Below, one piece after another: positions 34,236 to 42,753 of a DNA stretch of 64,000 nt. Position numbers and translations under genes: made by a program. Numbering within the stretch: position 1 is the first letter of the stretch; the number at the start of each line of letters is the position of its first letter. The notes beneath the pieces are model-generated. The model did no database searches and had not been told where the DNA came from. It worked only from the letters and a program-made list of their open reading frames with translations. The DNA is from Lachnospiraceae bacterium KGMB03038 (GTDB lineage Bacteria; Bacillota; Clostridia; Lachnospirales; Lachnospiraceae): assembly GCA_007361935.1 (NCBI GenBank), contig CP041667.1:2570501-2634500 (forward strand), in the 5' to 3' direction.

Positions 34236-35333
34236 ATGAAAAAAATGTGCTTTTCATTACTTTTCTGTCTGCTTTTCGCGGCTGCCGTTTCCGGCTGCTC
34301 CGGATTTGGCGGGGAATCCGCCGACAAATATGTAGGAGAGCGGATCACAGCCATGAAAGAAGAGGATACTGCTTCCTTTGCCCTGCTTCTGGATCAGGGC
34401 ATCGAAGAAAGCAATTCTCTTTACACACTGCAGTTTCCCAAGGAATTAAGAGATCCGGCTCTTTGCTTCCTGCAGGATGCTTTCCAGACCATGGATTTTG
34501 AAGTATCAAAAGCCGATGAACAGTCTGACGGTCAGTATTCCGTCAACATCACCTTTACGCCTATTGATATCGATGCTGCCACACAGGCCGCGAGGGAAGC
34601 TCATCTTGCCTCCATGGCCTCTGCGGATCTGACTGCGGAAACCACCGCTCTTTTTGAGGAAAGCGGCAAAGCGCTCCAGGATTCCCCCCAATATCTGGAT
34701 GAAGTCCTGGTAAGTTTGAATGTAGAGGAAACCGACGACGGCTTCTCCATTTCTGATGAACAGATGAAATCTTTTCTCCAGGAAGCTCTGTCCGGATATA
34801 TGAAACCTTACGATTCTATCTGCGAGATCTTAGACGCCCAGGATTTCCTGAAGTCCTACCTGGATGCTTCTTTTAAAGGAGAAGTGACCCAGTTTGCCCT
34901 CCATACGGGCCGCACGGAAGAAGAGGCCCTTGCCTGGTACGAGGCGGACGTATTTGACCCGCCTTCGGACTTAAGCGCCGCCTACCATGACCGGTACAGC
35001 GCCGCTCTAAAAGCGATCATGAAACAATGCCAGTATACCGTCGGCATTCCCAAGAAAGAGTCCGGTATCTACAACTATACCGTAGATATTACCGTCACTC
35101 CCAACAACAGTATCCTTGAGACATTCCAAAAAATCGAGAACGGCACCTATTACTCTATTGATGCCGTCTCCAAAGACCTGGTAGAAACCATGGAAGCCTA
35201 CGCGGCCGCTCCTGCTTATGGAGAAGAAACAACTTTGTCGATCCCGCTGAACATGACGGAAATGCTGGCTGCCGGCGATGAAGACTCCACCTTTACCAAC
35301 CTGGCCATGACCATTCTGCCCATGCCGGAATAA
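34236..35333 (+). CDS. Putative lipoprotein, unknown function
   Basis: 365 aa with a lipoprotein signal peptide (M-K-K start, hydrophobic core, lipobox V-S-G-C with Cys21). The mature part seems to be two similar alpha/beta units: residues about 30-170 and 195-340 each contain a stretch like Y-S-V-N-I-T-F-T-P or Y-T-V-D-I-T-V-T-P-N. That suggests an internal duplication. It has its own promoter and AGAGGGGGA site. I do not recognise a function. Confidence 0.75.
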   Translation: MKKMCFSLLFCLLFAAAVSGCSGFGGESADKYVGERITAMKEEDTASFALLLDQGIEESNSLYTLQFPKELRDPALCFLQDAFQTMDFEVSKADEQSDGQYSVNITFTPIDIDAATQAAREAHLASMASADLTAETTALFEESGKALQDSPQYLDEVLVSLNVEETDDGFSISDEQMKSFLQEALSGYMKPYDSICEILDAQDFLKSYLDASFKGEVTQFALHTGRTEEEALAWYEADVFDPPSDLSAAYHDRYSAALKAIMKQCQYTVGIPKKESGIYNYTVDITVTPNNSILETFQKIENGTYYSIDAVSKDLVETMEAYAAAPAYGEETTLSIPLNMTEMLAAGDEDSTFTNLAMTILPMPE

Positions 35334-35407
35334 TCAGCCTTTAGGAAATTTAACTATTTTGTTACAAAACTTTTAAATTTTCCTTACATTTTTAGATAGT
35401 TTTTATC

Positions 35408-35436
35408 TTGTTAACCACTCTCCCAAAGTGTAGAAT
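35408..35436 (+). promoter_or_regulatory. Promoter of acyltransferase gene
   Basis: TTGTTA (35408-35413), 17-bp spacer, TAGAAT (35431-35436), 49 bases before the start. Confidence 0.7.
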
Positions 35437-35485
35437 AAGATAGCTGAAGAAAGCGGACTTATTTTGCATTTTGGGAGAGGTTTTT

Positions 35486-36523
35486 ATGGAAACTGTAAAA
35501 AAAGAACGGGATTATCTGTTTGATAACTACAAAGTCTTTCTGATCTTTCTTGTAGTGATCGGACATTTTATTGAGCCTTCTTATACAAATAATGAATTTC
35601 TTTATACTTTGAAATGGTTTATTTTTTCTTTCCATATGCCGGCATTTATCTTTATTTCCGGTTATTTCTCCAAACGAGAACTTCCGTTTACAGAACTGAT
35701 ACGGAAACTTGCTGTTCCCTACCTGGTATATGAAGTAATCTATTACCTTTTGTACACGTTCATCCTTCACAGGCCAACTGTGCTGGATTTTCTCTCTCCT
35801 AAGTTTTCTCTCTGGTACATCCTGGCCTTATTTGTATGGAGAGCGGCAACCCCTTACGTAAAAAGGATCCCCGGTCATATGGCGCTTGCCATTGCCGCCG
35901 GCCTGCTGATCGGCTGCTCCGGCATGAAGGACAATTTCTTAAGTATCCCAAGGATCCTAGTGTACTATCCTTTCTTCCTGGCCGGCATCCATTTTCAGAA
36001 AGAAATGGTCCAAAGACTCCGGGATCGTACCATACAGATTCTGTCTGCCTGCGGGATTCTGGCTTTTACCGCCTTTCTGATCTTTGATCCGCTTCACAAA
36101 ACTTATCTGCCGAAGATATTCTACGGCAGATACAACTATGATTTTCTGGGACAAACCACCGCGGAAGGAATGATCTGCCGGCTGATCTGTTACGGCATCG
36201 GATTTGGTCTGACCTTCGCCTTCCTGGCGCTGATGTCAGCAAAGCAAAATTCGCTGTCCTATATTGGTACCCGGACAATGGGCGTCTATCTGTTCCATGG
36301 ACTGATCTACTCCTCTTTGAAGTCCGCGCCTTTACTGAAAAATATAGATACGATCCCGGAATCGCTGCTCCTGATCCTATGCTGCATAGCTCTCACTCTG
36401 TTTCTGTCCGCGCCGCTGTTTACTGCTTTTACCAACAAAGTATCCAGCCTGCGGCTTCCAGCGAAAAAAGAGCTTCCAGTCCCGGACCGTCCGTTCCAGG
36501 GCCGTCCCCGGACGTATGTATAA
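35486..36523 (+). CDS. Acyltransferase-3 family membrane protein
   Basis: 345 aa from ATG 35486 (GGGAGAGG upstream). About ten membrane helices. The family's His appears early in V-V-I-G-H-F, followed by F-S-F-H-M-P-A-F-I-F-I-S-G-Y-F, a hallmark of acyltransferase-3 (OafA/OatA-like) proteins. These transfer acetyl or other acyl groups to sugars of surface polymers. No SGNH domain is fused. Single gene, with a terminator inside the 3' end of the convergent DUF3841-like gene. Confidence 0.87.
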   Translation: METVKKERDYLFDNYKVFLIFLVVIGHFIEPSYTNNEFLYTLKWFIFSFHMPAFIFISGYFSKRELPFTELIRKLAVPYLVYEVIYYLLYTFILHRPTVLDFLSPKFSLWYILALFVWRAATPYVKRIPGHMALAIAAGLLIGCSGMKDNFLSIPRILVYYPFFLAGIHFQKEMVQRLRDRTIQILSACGILAFTAFLIFDPLHKTYLPKIFYGRYNYDFLGQTTAEGMICRLICYGIGFGLTFAFLALMSAKQNSLSYIGTRTMGVYLFHGLIYSSLKSAPLLKNIDTIPESLLLILCCIALTLFLSAPLFTAFTNKVSSLRLPAKKELPVPDRPFQGRPRTYV

Positions 36524-36535
36524 AGCTTGGACAGC

Positions 36536-37141
36536 TTATTCCTGAATCTTTTCCCCTGGGTGGACGATCTGCTTCACCCAGGCTTTTTTTATCTCCCAGA
36601 GATTGCCGCACACATTGAAGATCGTCCAATCGTCAATCTCAAAGATCCGCTTCCAGCTTTCTTTGATCCTGGCCTCTTCTTCCGGATACATTCCTTTGTA
36701 AGGTCCGTCAAAGAAAGAAAAGCGGTTGGTTATCCCCATCTCTTCCAAATGTTTCCGGTAAGCCTGCTCGTCTTCCTTGTCTTTGGGAAGATAGATCCGG
36801 TTCAGCACGTAATCCCATTTCACATCGTCAAAATAGATCACCTGGTCCTCCGGCACCTCTAACACATAGACCACCGTCCCAGGAATCGGTTTCAGGCAGT
36901 TCTCCGCGCTGATGGAGCACCAGAGGGGCGCCTTCACATCGCCTGGCTTTGGCACCCGTTTCGCCGCCTCTTTGGTAAACCAATCGTAGCTCTCCATGAA
37001 AAGAGGCGCGATATCCCCAAAATGCAGTTCCACATAGACCCGCTGATTAATGAGACGCCCGTCCCGCTCCAACTGATACAGCGTTTTATCATTCTGCCTG
37101 GTATACAGTTTTACCGTCTTTTTCTCCTCCATCCTTCCCAT
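36536..37141 (-). CDS. DUF3841-like protein
   Basis: 201 aa, soluble, with no signal peptide. Its content (L-Y-T-R-Q-N near the start, P-L-W-C-S-I-S, V-I-Y-F-D-D-V-K-W-D, and W-x-x-I-F-E-I) fits the uncharacterised DUF3841 family. It is read after rarA and the alkyltransferase gene with short gaps (24 bases). This suggests co-expression with DNA-repair functions, but no activity is known. Its 3' end contains the terminator of the opposite gene. Confidence 0.7.
   Translation of the reverse strand: MGRMEEKKTVKLYTRQNDKTLYQLERDGRLINQRVYVELHFGDIAPLFMESYDWFTKEAAKRVPKPGDVKAPLWCSISAENCLKPIPGTVVYVLEVPEDQVIYFDDVKWDYVLNRIYLPKDKEDEQAYRKHLEEMGITNRFSFFDGPYKGMYPEEEARIKESWKRIFEIDDWTIFNVCGNLWEIKKAWVKQIVHPGEKIQE
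36555..36590 (+). terminator. Intrinsic terminator of acyltransferase gene
   Basis: 8-bp stem (36555-36562 with 36575-36582) and seven T (36584-36590). It lies within the 3' coding end of the convergent gene. Confidence 0.85.
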
Positions 37142-37165
37142 ACCTCCGTTTCCGGCTTACGCCTT

Positions 37166-37486
37166 CTAAAACACATATTTTCTCCACTGAAACTGTTTCA
37201 TATCTACATATCCGCTCTGAACGCGGACTCCTTCCGCCCGAAGGAGTTCTGCCTGCCGGTTATCCGCTTCCGGCCCAAAAGCCGAGGAAAGCCTTCCTTC
37301 CTTTGTCACTACACGATGGCAGGGGATCTCGCTTCCTTCCGGCGCTTCATGAAGGGCATAGCCTACCACTCTGGCCCATCTGCGGTTGCCGGCCAGGGCC
37401 GCCACCTGGCCGTAAGACGCCACCTGCCCCTCTGGGATCTGGCGGACCACCTCATAGATTTTCTCAAAGGTGTTCTTCTCTTCCAT
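37166..37486 (-). CDS. Methylated-DNA-protein cysteine methyltransferase-type protein
   Basis: 106 aa, covering only the C-terminal DNA-binding/active domain of O6-alkylguanine-DNA alkyltransferases. The acceptor Cys is kept in I-P-C-H-R-V-V, unlike ATL proteins, which carry Trp there. The helix Q-V-A-S-Y-G-Q-V-A-A-L-A-G matches the DNA-binding helix. It overlaps the end of rarA by 23 bases. It probably repairs O6-alkylguanine, although the N-terminal domain is missing, as in other short bacterial members. Confidence 0.85.
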   Translation of the reverse strand: MEEKNTFEKIYEVVRQIPEGQVASYGQVAALAGNRRWARVVGYALHEAPEGSEIPCHRVVTKEGRLSSAFGPEADNRQAELLRAEGVRVQSGYVDMKQFQWRKYVF

Positions 37487-38798
37487 GGCCTTCCTTCCAA
37501 TCCTTAATTTCTTTCAGCCGCCGTCCTACTTGTTTCTCCTGTCCCTGCTGTCCCGGATGATAGTAGACGGTTCCTTCCATCCCCTCCGGCATACACTGCA
37601 TATGGGTCAGTTTCTCTTCTGTATTGTGGGCGTATTCGTAACCTTTGCCATAGTCCAGTTCTTTCATGAGCCCAGTAGGCGCGTTCCTAAGCCATAGCGG
37701 CACTGCTCCCGGCCGCCTCTCCCTTACGTCTTTCTTACAGGCTTCACAGGCTGTGTAAAGAGAGTTGGACTTGGGGGCCATAGAAAGATAGACGACCGCA
37801 TGGGTCAGGTGCACGTCACATTCCGGCATTCCCAGGAAATGACAGGCCTGATAAGCCGCCACCGCCACTTGGAGCGCCTGACTGTCCGCCATACCCACGT
37901 CTTCACTGGCGAAACGAATCAGCCTTCTTGCTATATAAAGCGGATCTTCTCCGCCTTCCAGCATCCGGCACATCCAGTAGATCGCCGCATCCGGATCGCT
38001 GTTTCGCATGGATTTGTGCAGCGCTGAAATCAGATTATAATGCTCTTCTCCGCTTTTATCATAAAGCAGGGATCTTCTGGTGATACACTGTTCCAGATCT
38101 TCATCTGTCACCAGAACGCCCTCCTGCGTAATCTGCCCGTTCAGTACCGCCGTCTCCAGCGTGTTCAGCGCAGTCCTGGCGTCTCCAGCGGCAAACCGCG
38201 CGATGGCTGTAAGCTGATCCTTTGAAATCTGAACTTTTTCGCCCTGGAATCCGGCCGGAGATGCCAGCGCCCGTTCCATCATTTTCACCAGATCCTGTTC
38301 CTCTAACGCCTTCAGCACAAAAACACGACACCGTGATAACAAGGCCCCATTGATCTCAAAAGAGGGATTCTCCGTCGTAGCCCCGATCAAAATGATGCTC
38401 CCCTTCTCTACGTAAGGAAGAAACGCATCCTGCTGGGCCTTGTTAAAACGGTGGATCTCGTCTACAAACAAGACGGTCCGGCTTCCCATCCGCCGGCTTT
38501 CCTCCGCCTGGCGCATCACTTCTTTGATTTCCTTTATACCGCTGGTGACCGCGCTGAAATTAATGAACTCTGCCTGGGTCCTTCCGGCGATAATACTGGC
38601 CAAAGTGGTCTTTCCCACTCCCGGCGGCCCCCAGAAGATCATAGATGAGATCTGATCCTGCTCGATCAGCCGGCGCAATATCTTCCCCGGCCCCAGCAGA
38701 TGTTCCTGCCCCACAAAGCCTTCCAGGCTGTCCGGCCGCACCCTGCTGGCCAGGGGAATCAGATTTTCTTGATGATCAAATAGTGTCATCTGTTCCAT
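37464..38798 (-). CDS. rarA: Replication-associated recombination protein A (RarA/MgsA)
   Basis: 444 aa, full length. AAA+ ATPase with Walker A G-P-P-G-V-G-K-T-T, Walker B V-D-E-I-H-R-F-N-K-A-Q-Q-D, and sensor G-A-T-T-E-N-P. It has the C-terminal tetramerisation region (Y-L-S-M-A-P-K-S-N-S and L-D-Y-G-K-G-Y-E-Y-A-H-N). It acts at stalled replication forks. It leads an operon with the alkyltransferase and the DUF3841-like gene. Confidence 0.93.
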   Translation of the reverse strand: MEQMTLFDHQENLIPLASRVRPDSLEGFVGQEHLLGPGKILRRLIEQDQISSMIFWGPPGVGKTTLASIIAGRTQAEFINFSAVTSGIKEIKEVMRQAEESRRMGSRTVLFVDEIHRFNKAQQDAFLPYVEKGSIILIGATTENPSFEINGALLSRCRVFVLKALEEQDLVKMMERALASPAGFQGEKVQISKDQLTAIARFAAGDARTALNTLETAVLNGQITQEGVLVTDEDLEQCITRRSLLYDKSGEEHYNLISALHKSMRNSDPDAAIYWMCRMLEGGEDPLYIARRLIRFASEDVGMADSQALQVAVAAYQACHFLGMPECDVHLTHAVVYLSMAPKSNSLYTACEACKKDVRERRPGAVPLWLRNAPTGLMKELDYGKGYEYAHNTEEKLTHMQCMPEGMEGTVYYHPGQQGQEKQVGRRLKEIKDWKEGHGREEHL

Positions 38799-38853
38799 AA
38801 CATCACCTTCTTAATGCAATCATACCATTGCGCGGGACTGCGCACAATCCCCT

Positions 38854-40359
38854 TTACAGACGGATCGTCCGGGTAGCGATCTTCTCCCGGAACGCCTGGT
38901 CGTGTTCCACGAACAGCATAGTAGGCTGGGCTTCAAGGAGCAATTCTTCGATCTGGATACGGGATAATAGATCGATGTAATTCAATGGCTCATCCCAGAT
39001 ATAGATATGGGCCCGTTCACATAAGCTTTTGGCCAGCAGGACTTTCTTCTTCTGACCCGCGCTGTAACTGGAGATATCCCGGCCAAACTGTTCTCTTCCA
39101 AAATCCAGCTTCCGCAGCAGAGTCAAAAAAATCGTAAGATCCAGCCCCGCCTTTTCCGCCAGCTCTTCCAGGTTTCCTTTAATACCGGAGACTTCCTGAG
39201 GAACATATGAGATCTTCACCCCTGCCGGAAGCCACACTTCTCCTTCCACAGTTTCCCCAGCCCCGTCTTCTTTGGCGGCCCGTCCCACACGCAGGATTTC
39301 TTTCATCAAGGTGGATTTCCCACATCCATTCCTCCCATCCAGACAGATCCTCTCTCCCGTTCCCACAGAAAATGTTATATCCCTGCACGCGGATCTCTCG
39401 CCATAGGAAATGGAAACGTTCCGCAGAACCGCCAGCTGCTGGGCGTGGTGTTCCAACGGAAACATCTTTAGCGCGTCCCACTGCTCCACATCTTTGAGCA
39501 GTCCCTGCTTTTCCTGGACTGCTTTCTCTCTCCGCTGTTCCAATGTCTTGGCCCGTTTCATCATCTTGGCGGCCTTATGGCCCACATAGCCCCGGTCTAT
39601 CTTTGATCCCGCCGCTTTCTTACCTTTCTTGCTCTTTTCCACCTTGTCTGACCAGTTCCCCGTCTGGCGGGCCGCCTGGCCCAGACGTCCGATTTCGGCC
39701 CGCAGTCTTTCATTTTGCTGCCGTTCCATCTGGTCTCTGGCTTCTTTGTCCCGGTACCAGGAGCTAAAATCTCCTTTCCGTATCTCAATATTCGTCCGAT
39801 TTATAGATAAAATGTGATCCACACAGCCATCCAGGAATTTCCGGTCATGGGACACCAGGATAAATCCTTTCTTTTTGTTCAGATAGTCCGCCGTCACCCG
39901 CCTGGCTTCCAGATCCAGATGGTTGGTCGGCTCATCGATCAACAGGAACCGATTCTCCCCAAGGAACAGCGCCGCAAGGAGCAGTTTGGTCTTTTCACCG
40001 CCGCTTAAGTTTTCAAAAGGCTGGTATAATACCTGCGCGTCCACCTTTAAGACATTTAATTCTTTCAAGATCTGCCATTGCTGAATCTGGGGATTCACCT
40101 CTTCCAATACTTCCAGCGCCATTTTCTTCTCATCTTTTATGGGGAATGGAAAATAAACAAACTCCACGCTGGAAATAATCTTCCCCTCATAGGGATATTT
40201 CCCCATCAAAAGATTCAAAAAAGTCGTCTTTCCCCTTCCATTCCTTCCTATGAATCCCAGCTTCCAGTCTGTGTCGATCCGAAAAGACACCTGTTCAAAC
40301 ACAGGTTCATAGCCTCCCTCATAAGTAAAACTTAAATCCGCAACATCGATCATCGACAT
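38854..40359 (-). CDS. ABC-F ATPase, likely ribosome-protection/antibiotic resistance type
   Basis: 501 aa with two ATPase domains and no transmembrane segment. The first has Walker A G-R-N-G-R-G-K-T-T and signature L-S-G-G-E-K-T-K; the second has G-R-N-G-C-G-K-S-T and Y-S-A-G-Q-K-K-K. Between them is a charged linker of about 70 residues. The size and the Lsa/Vga/Msr-like pattern suggest an ARE-type ABC-F rather than EttA. Its 230-base leader carries a terminator and a short leader ORF, the usual control for antibiotic-induced ABC-F genes. GGGAGGTG is 8 bases before the start. Which drug it counters is not visible. Confidence 0.86.
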   Translation of the reverse strand: MSMIDVADLSFTYEGGYEPVFEQVSFRIDTDWKLGFIGRNGRGKTTFLNLLMGKYPYEGKIISSVEFVYFPFPIKDEKKMALEVLEEVNPQIQQWQILKELNVLKVDAQVLYQPFENLSGGEKTKLLLAALFLGENRFLLIDEPTNHLDLEARRVTADYLNKKKGFILVSHDRKFLDGCVDHILSINRTNIEIRKGDFSSWYRDKEARDQMERQQNERLRAEIGRLGQAARQTGNWSDKVEKSKKGKKAAGSKIDRGYVGHKAAKMMKRAKTLEQRREKAVQEKQGLLKDVEQWDALKMFPLEHHAQQLAVLRNVSISYGERSACRDITFSVGTGERICLDGRNGCGKSTLMKEILRVGRAAKEDGAGETVEGEVWLPAGVKISYVPQEVSGIKGNLEELAEKAGLDLTIFLTLLRKLDFGREQFGRDISSYSAGQKKKVLLAKSLCERAHIYIWDEPLNYIDLLSRIQIEELLLEAQPTMLFVEHDQAFREKIATRTIRL

Positions 40360-40383
40360 ATGAGCGCACCTCCCAACAGAACT

Positions 40384-40620
40384 AAAAAAAGCTGCAGGAA
40401 CGTCTTCCTACAGCCGCACAGACATACACACGCTCTTTCTGATCGCCGAAAGAGCACTGGCATATATTCAAAGGGATGAGAATTGACATTTCCTGCGTCT
40501 GGCATAACAAAACAAAAACTTTCGTCCCGCGCCTGCAGCGCCTTTTTGTTTCGCTATGCGGTTTCCTTGTTATTAGCAGGAAATTGTCTTCATCCTCTCA
40601 TCTCCTATCTTATCTATTTC
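40384..40620 (-). promoter_or_regulatory. Attenuator leader of the ABC-F gene
   Basis: On the minus strand, a terminator with a 10-bp stem (40405-40414 with 40391-40400) and seven T (40390-40384) stands 24 bases before the ABC-F start. Segment GCAGGAAAT (40496-40488) can pair with ATTTCCTGC inside the leader ORF (40584-40576), or with TTCCTGC of the terminator (40400-40394). The two pairings are exclusive. A further long hairpin (GCATA...AAACAAAAA with its complement, roughly 40503-40562) lies between. Ribosome stalling on the leader ORF would free the middle segment to break the terminator. Confidence 0.75.
40573..40593 (-). CDS. Six-residue leader peptide ORF of ABC-F attenuator
   Basis: ATG 40593 to TAA 40573 encodes M-K-T-I-S-C. 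AGGAG is 9-13 bases upstream. Its last codons contain the pairing segment that sequesters the antiterminator. Very short leader peptides are known in front of drug-induced ABC-F and erm genes; this one is predicted from position and ribosome site only. Confidence 0.6.
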   Translation of the reverse strand: MKTISC

Positions 40621-40627
40621 TCTGCCT

Positions 40628-40656
40628 ACCATAGCACAGATTTTCAGAAATGGCAA
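40628..40656 (-). promoter_or_regulatory. Promoter of ABC-F leader
   Basis: On the minus strand, TTGCCA (40656-40651), 17-bp spacer, and extended -10 TG-C-TATGGT (TATGGT at 40633-40628). The -35 box lies in the 3' end of the cytX coding region. Confidence 0.7.
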
Positions 40657-41810
40657 GCCTTATTTGCCGCCAGGCAGAGTAGGACGGTGATTATCATAGT
40701 GGGCAGAGTATTTCCCACCGGCAGATCCACTGTCATCAGGAACCGATATAGAATGAATCCCATCACCCAGACCAGCAGATTGATCTTGTGGACATTTTCC
40801 CGCCCCGCATCCTGCTTCAGAATAAAAAACGAGGCAATCTGTACCGCGATCATAGGGGCGAACACGGAACCGATCAAATACAGGAAATCTGTAATATTGT
40901 CCATGGGATATACAATAGCCGCAATGGTTCCAAGGACAGCCGCTCCCACTGCCACATATTTCGCCTTTACTCCTGGGAACAGCGACTCGCTGGAAACACC
41001 TGCTGAAAAGGCATCCAGGAAAGTGGTTGTCACGGTGGAGAAAACCACGATCAAGAGCGCCGCGGCCCCAAGTCCCGCTTTCAGCATAATCTGGGCAATA
41101 TCATATTCCCCCGTATAAATAGCCGCTCCCATTCCGATCACATACATCCAGCAGCTTACCAACCCATAGACGATCACGCTGGCAGCCGTTGCTTTGACTG
41201 GTTCTTTGGCTTCTCTGGTATAGTCGCTGATAACGGGAAGCCAGGATAGGGGCATCGCCGCGGAAAGCTCCACTGCCGCTCCAAAAGTCATTGTTTCCGC
41301 CGCTGCCAGATCCGCGCTTCCACTGTCAAAGAAAATAATCTTGCTAAGAAGCAGTGTCAAAAGAAACAGGCCCGCCATCGCGATCAGATTGATCTTCCCA
41401 AGGTTTGTTACTCCTACCAAAATCCAGGCTACGATCAATAGGCCGATCACCAGACACCAGATCCACCGTCCAGTACCGGTCACCCCATCTGCCGCAAGAG
41501 CTCCGTCATAGATCATGATCCCGGTCCACCCCACTAACTGCAGGACATTTAGGGCGCTGAACAGAAGGCTTCCCTTCTGCCCAAAACTCATTTTCACCGT
41601 CTCCATTGCGCTTTTCCTGGTTTCTCCGCCAATCAGCCCAGCCAGAAACATCAATACGCAGCCGATCGCATGCCCCAGCAGGATCGCGCTTATACCCCTG
41701 CCAAATCCCAAAGGCGCAAGATAGGTCCCCGTCAGGATTTCCGCAATGGATACTGCCGCTCCAAACCAGATCAGGCCATTCTCAAACACAGAGGTCCGTT
41801 TTGCTTCCAC
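40644..41810 (-). CDS. cytX: Putative hydroxymethylpyrimidine transporter CytX
   Basis: 388 aa, with about twelve membrane helices, in the nucleobase:cation symporter-1 group. It matches CytX by its context in a TPP-riboswitch operon and by its start (W-F-G-A-A-V-S-I-A-E-I-L-T-G). The start is GTG 41810, one base after the thiD stop; an ATG at 41812 is out of frame. The ribosome site lies in the thiD end (GAGGGAGG). It would import HMP for phosphorylation by ThiD. Confidence 0.85.
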   Translation of the reverse strand: MEAKRTSVFENGLIWFGAAVSIAEILTGTYLAPLGFGRGISAILLGHAIGCVLMFLAGLIGGETRKSAMETVKMSFGQKGSLLFSALNVLQLVGWTGIMIYDGALAADGVTGTGRWIWCLVIGLLIVAWILVGVTNLGKINLIAMAGLFLLTLLLSKIIFFDSGSADLAAAETMTFGAAVELSAAMPLSWLPVISDYTREAKEPVKATAASVIVYGLVSCWMYVIGMGAAIYTGEYDIAQIMLKAGLGAAALLIVVFSTVTTTFLDAFSAGVSSESLFPGVKAKYVAVGAAVLGTIAAIVYPMDNITDFLYLIGSVFAPMIAVQIASFFILKQDAGRENVHKINLLVWVMGFILYRFLMTVDLPVGNTLPTMIITVLLCLAANKACHF

Positions 41811-41811
41811 A

Positions 41812-42627
41812 TTACTCGCCTCCCTCAGCCTGTTCCATATATTTTCCCTTCAGATCAAATCCATGATCCATAGGTCCGCTTCCTTTCCCCAGATCCAGCA
41901 TAGCTCCCAGAGCCCCGGAAATATAATCTTTCGCTCTTTCCACAGATTCTTCCAAAGCAAACCCTTTCGCAAGGTTAGAAGCGATGGCGCTGGAAAGGGT
42001 ACAGCCGGTACCGTGGGTATTGGGATTATCGATCCGTTTTCCCCGGAACCATTTGGCCGTTCCATCCCGAAACAGCAGGTCGTTGGCGTCATTTAACTGG
42101 TGCCCGCCTTTCAATAACACAGCGCAGTGATAGGTTTCACTGATGATCTCGGCGGCCGTCTCCATATCTCCTTCCGACTTCACCGGAATCCCGGCGAGCA
42201 CTTCCGCCTCCGGCACATTAGGGGTTAAGACCGCCGCCATAGGAAGCAGATATTCCTTCAGCGCCTGGACCGCCTCGTCACTGATCAGCTTTGCCCCGCT
42301 GGTAGCCACCATGACCGGGTCTACCACAATATTTTCTGCCTGGTACTGAGTCAGTTTTCCCGTGATCGCGCGGATCAAAGAGCCGGAAGATACCATTCCG
42401 ATCTTAACTGCATCCGGACGGATATCTGTAAAAATATTGTCTAGCTGTTCTTCCAGAAATTCTGGCGTTACTTCCATGATTCCGGTTACGCCGGTGGTAT
42501 TCTGGGCAGTCAGAGCGGTGATCGCGCTCATGGCATACACGCCATTGGCTATCATCGTCTTAATATCTGCCTGGATGCCGGCGCCTCCGCTGGAATCACT
42601 TCCCGCGATTGTTAATGCTGTTCTCAT
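41812..42627 (-). CDS. thiD: Hydroxymethylpyrimidine/phosphomethylpyrimidine kinase
   Basis: 271 aa of the ribokinase fold, with I-A-G-S-D-S-S-G-G-A-G-I-Q-A-D near the start and the ATP-site motif H-G-T-G-C-T-L-S-S-A-I-A. It phosphorylates HMP and HMP-P. It is separated from the HAD gene by 126 bases that contain a short dyad (GGGCTG/CAGCCC) but no gene, and sits one base before cytX. Confidence 0.92.
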   Translation of the reverse strand: MRTALTIAGSDSSGGAGIQADIKTMIANGVYAMSAITALTAQNTTGVTGIMEVTPEFLEEQLDNIFTDIRPDAVKIGMVSSGSLIRAITGKLTQYQAENIVVDPVMVATSGAKLISDEAVQALKEYLLPMAAVLTPNVPEAEVLAGIPVKSEGDMETAAEIISETYHCAVLLKGGHQLNDANDLLFRDGTAKWFRGKRIDNPNTHGTGCTLSSAIASNLAKGFALEESVERAKDYISGALGAMLDLGKGSGPMDHGFDLKGKYMEQAEGGE

Positions 42628-42753
42628 TTGTCATTCTCCCTTTCTTGTCTCATATTTTTGAACACAACATTATTTTGTCAAGCGACAGAAGGTGGTGCCC
42701 CCAATCCGCCGCCGGGCTGGTCTTTACAGCCCTTTTATTTTAAGACTGCCCAC

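Noticed and set aside
42707..42740. Terminator between thiD and the HAD gene
   Set aside because: The GGGCTG/CAGCCC dyad has its T-run only on the plus strand, where no gene ends; on the minus strand it would not stop the thiamine operon.
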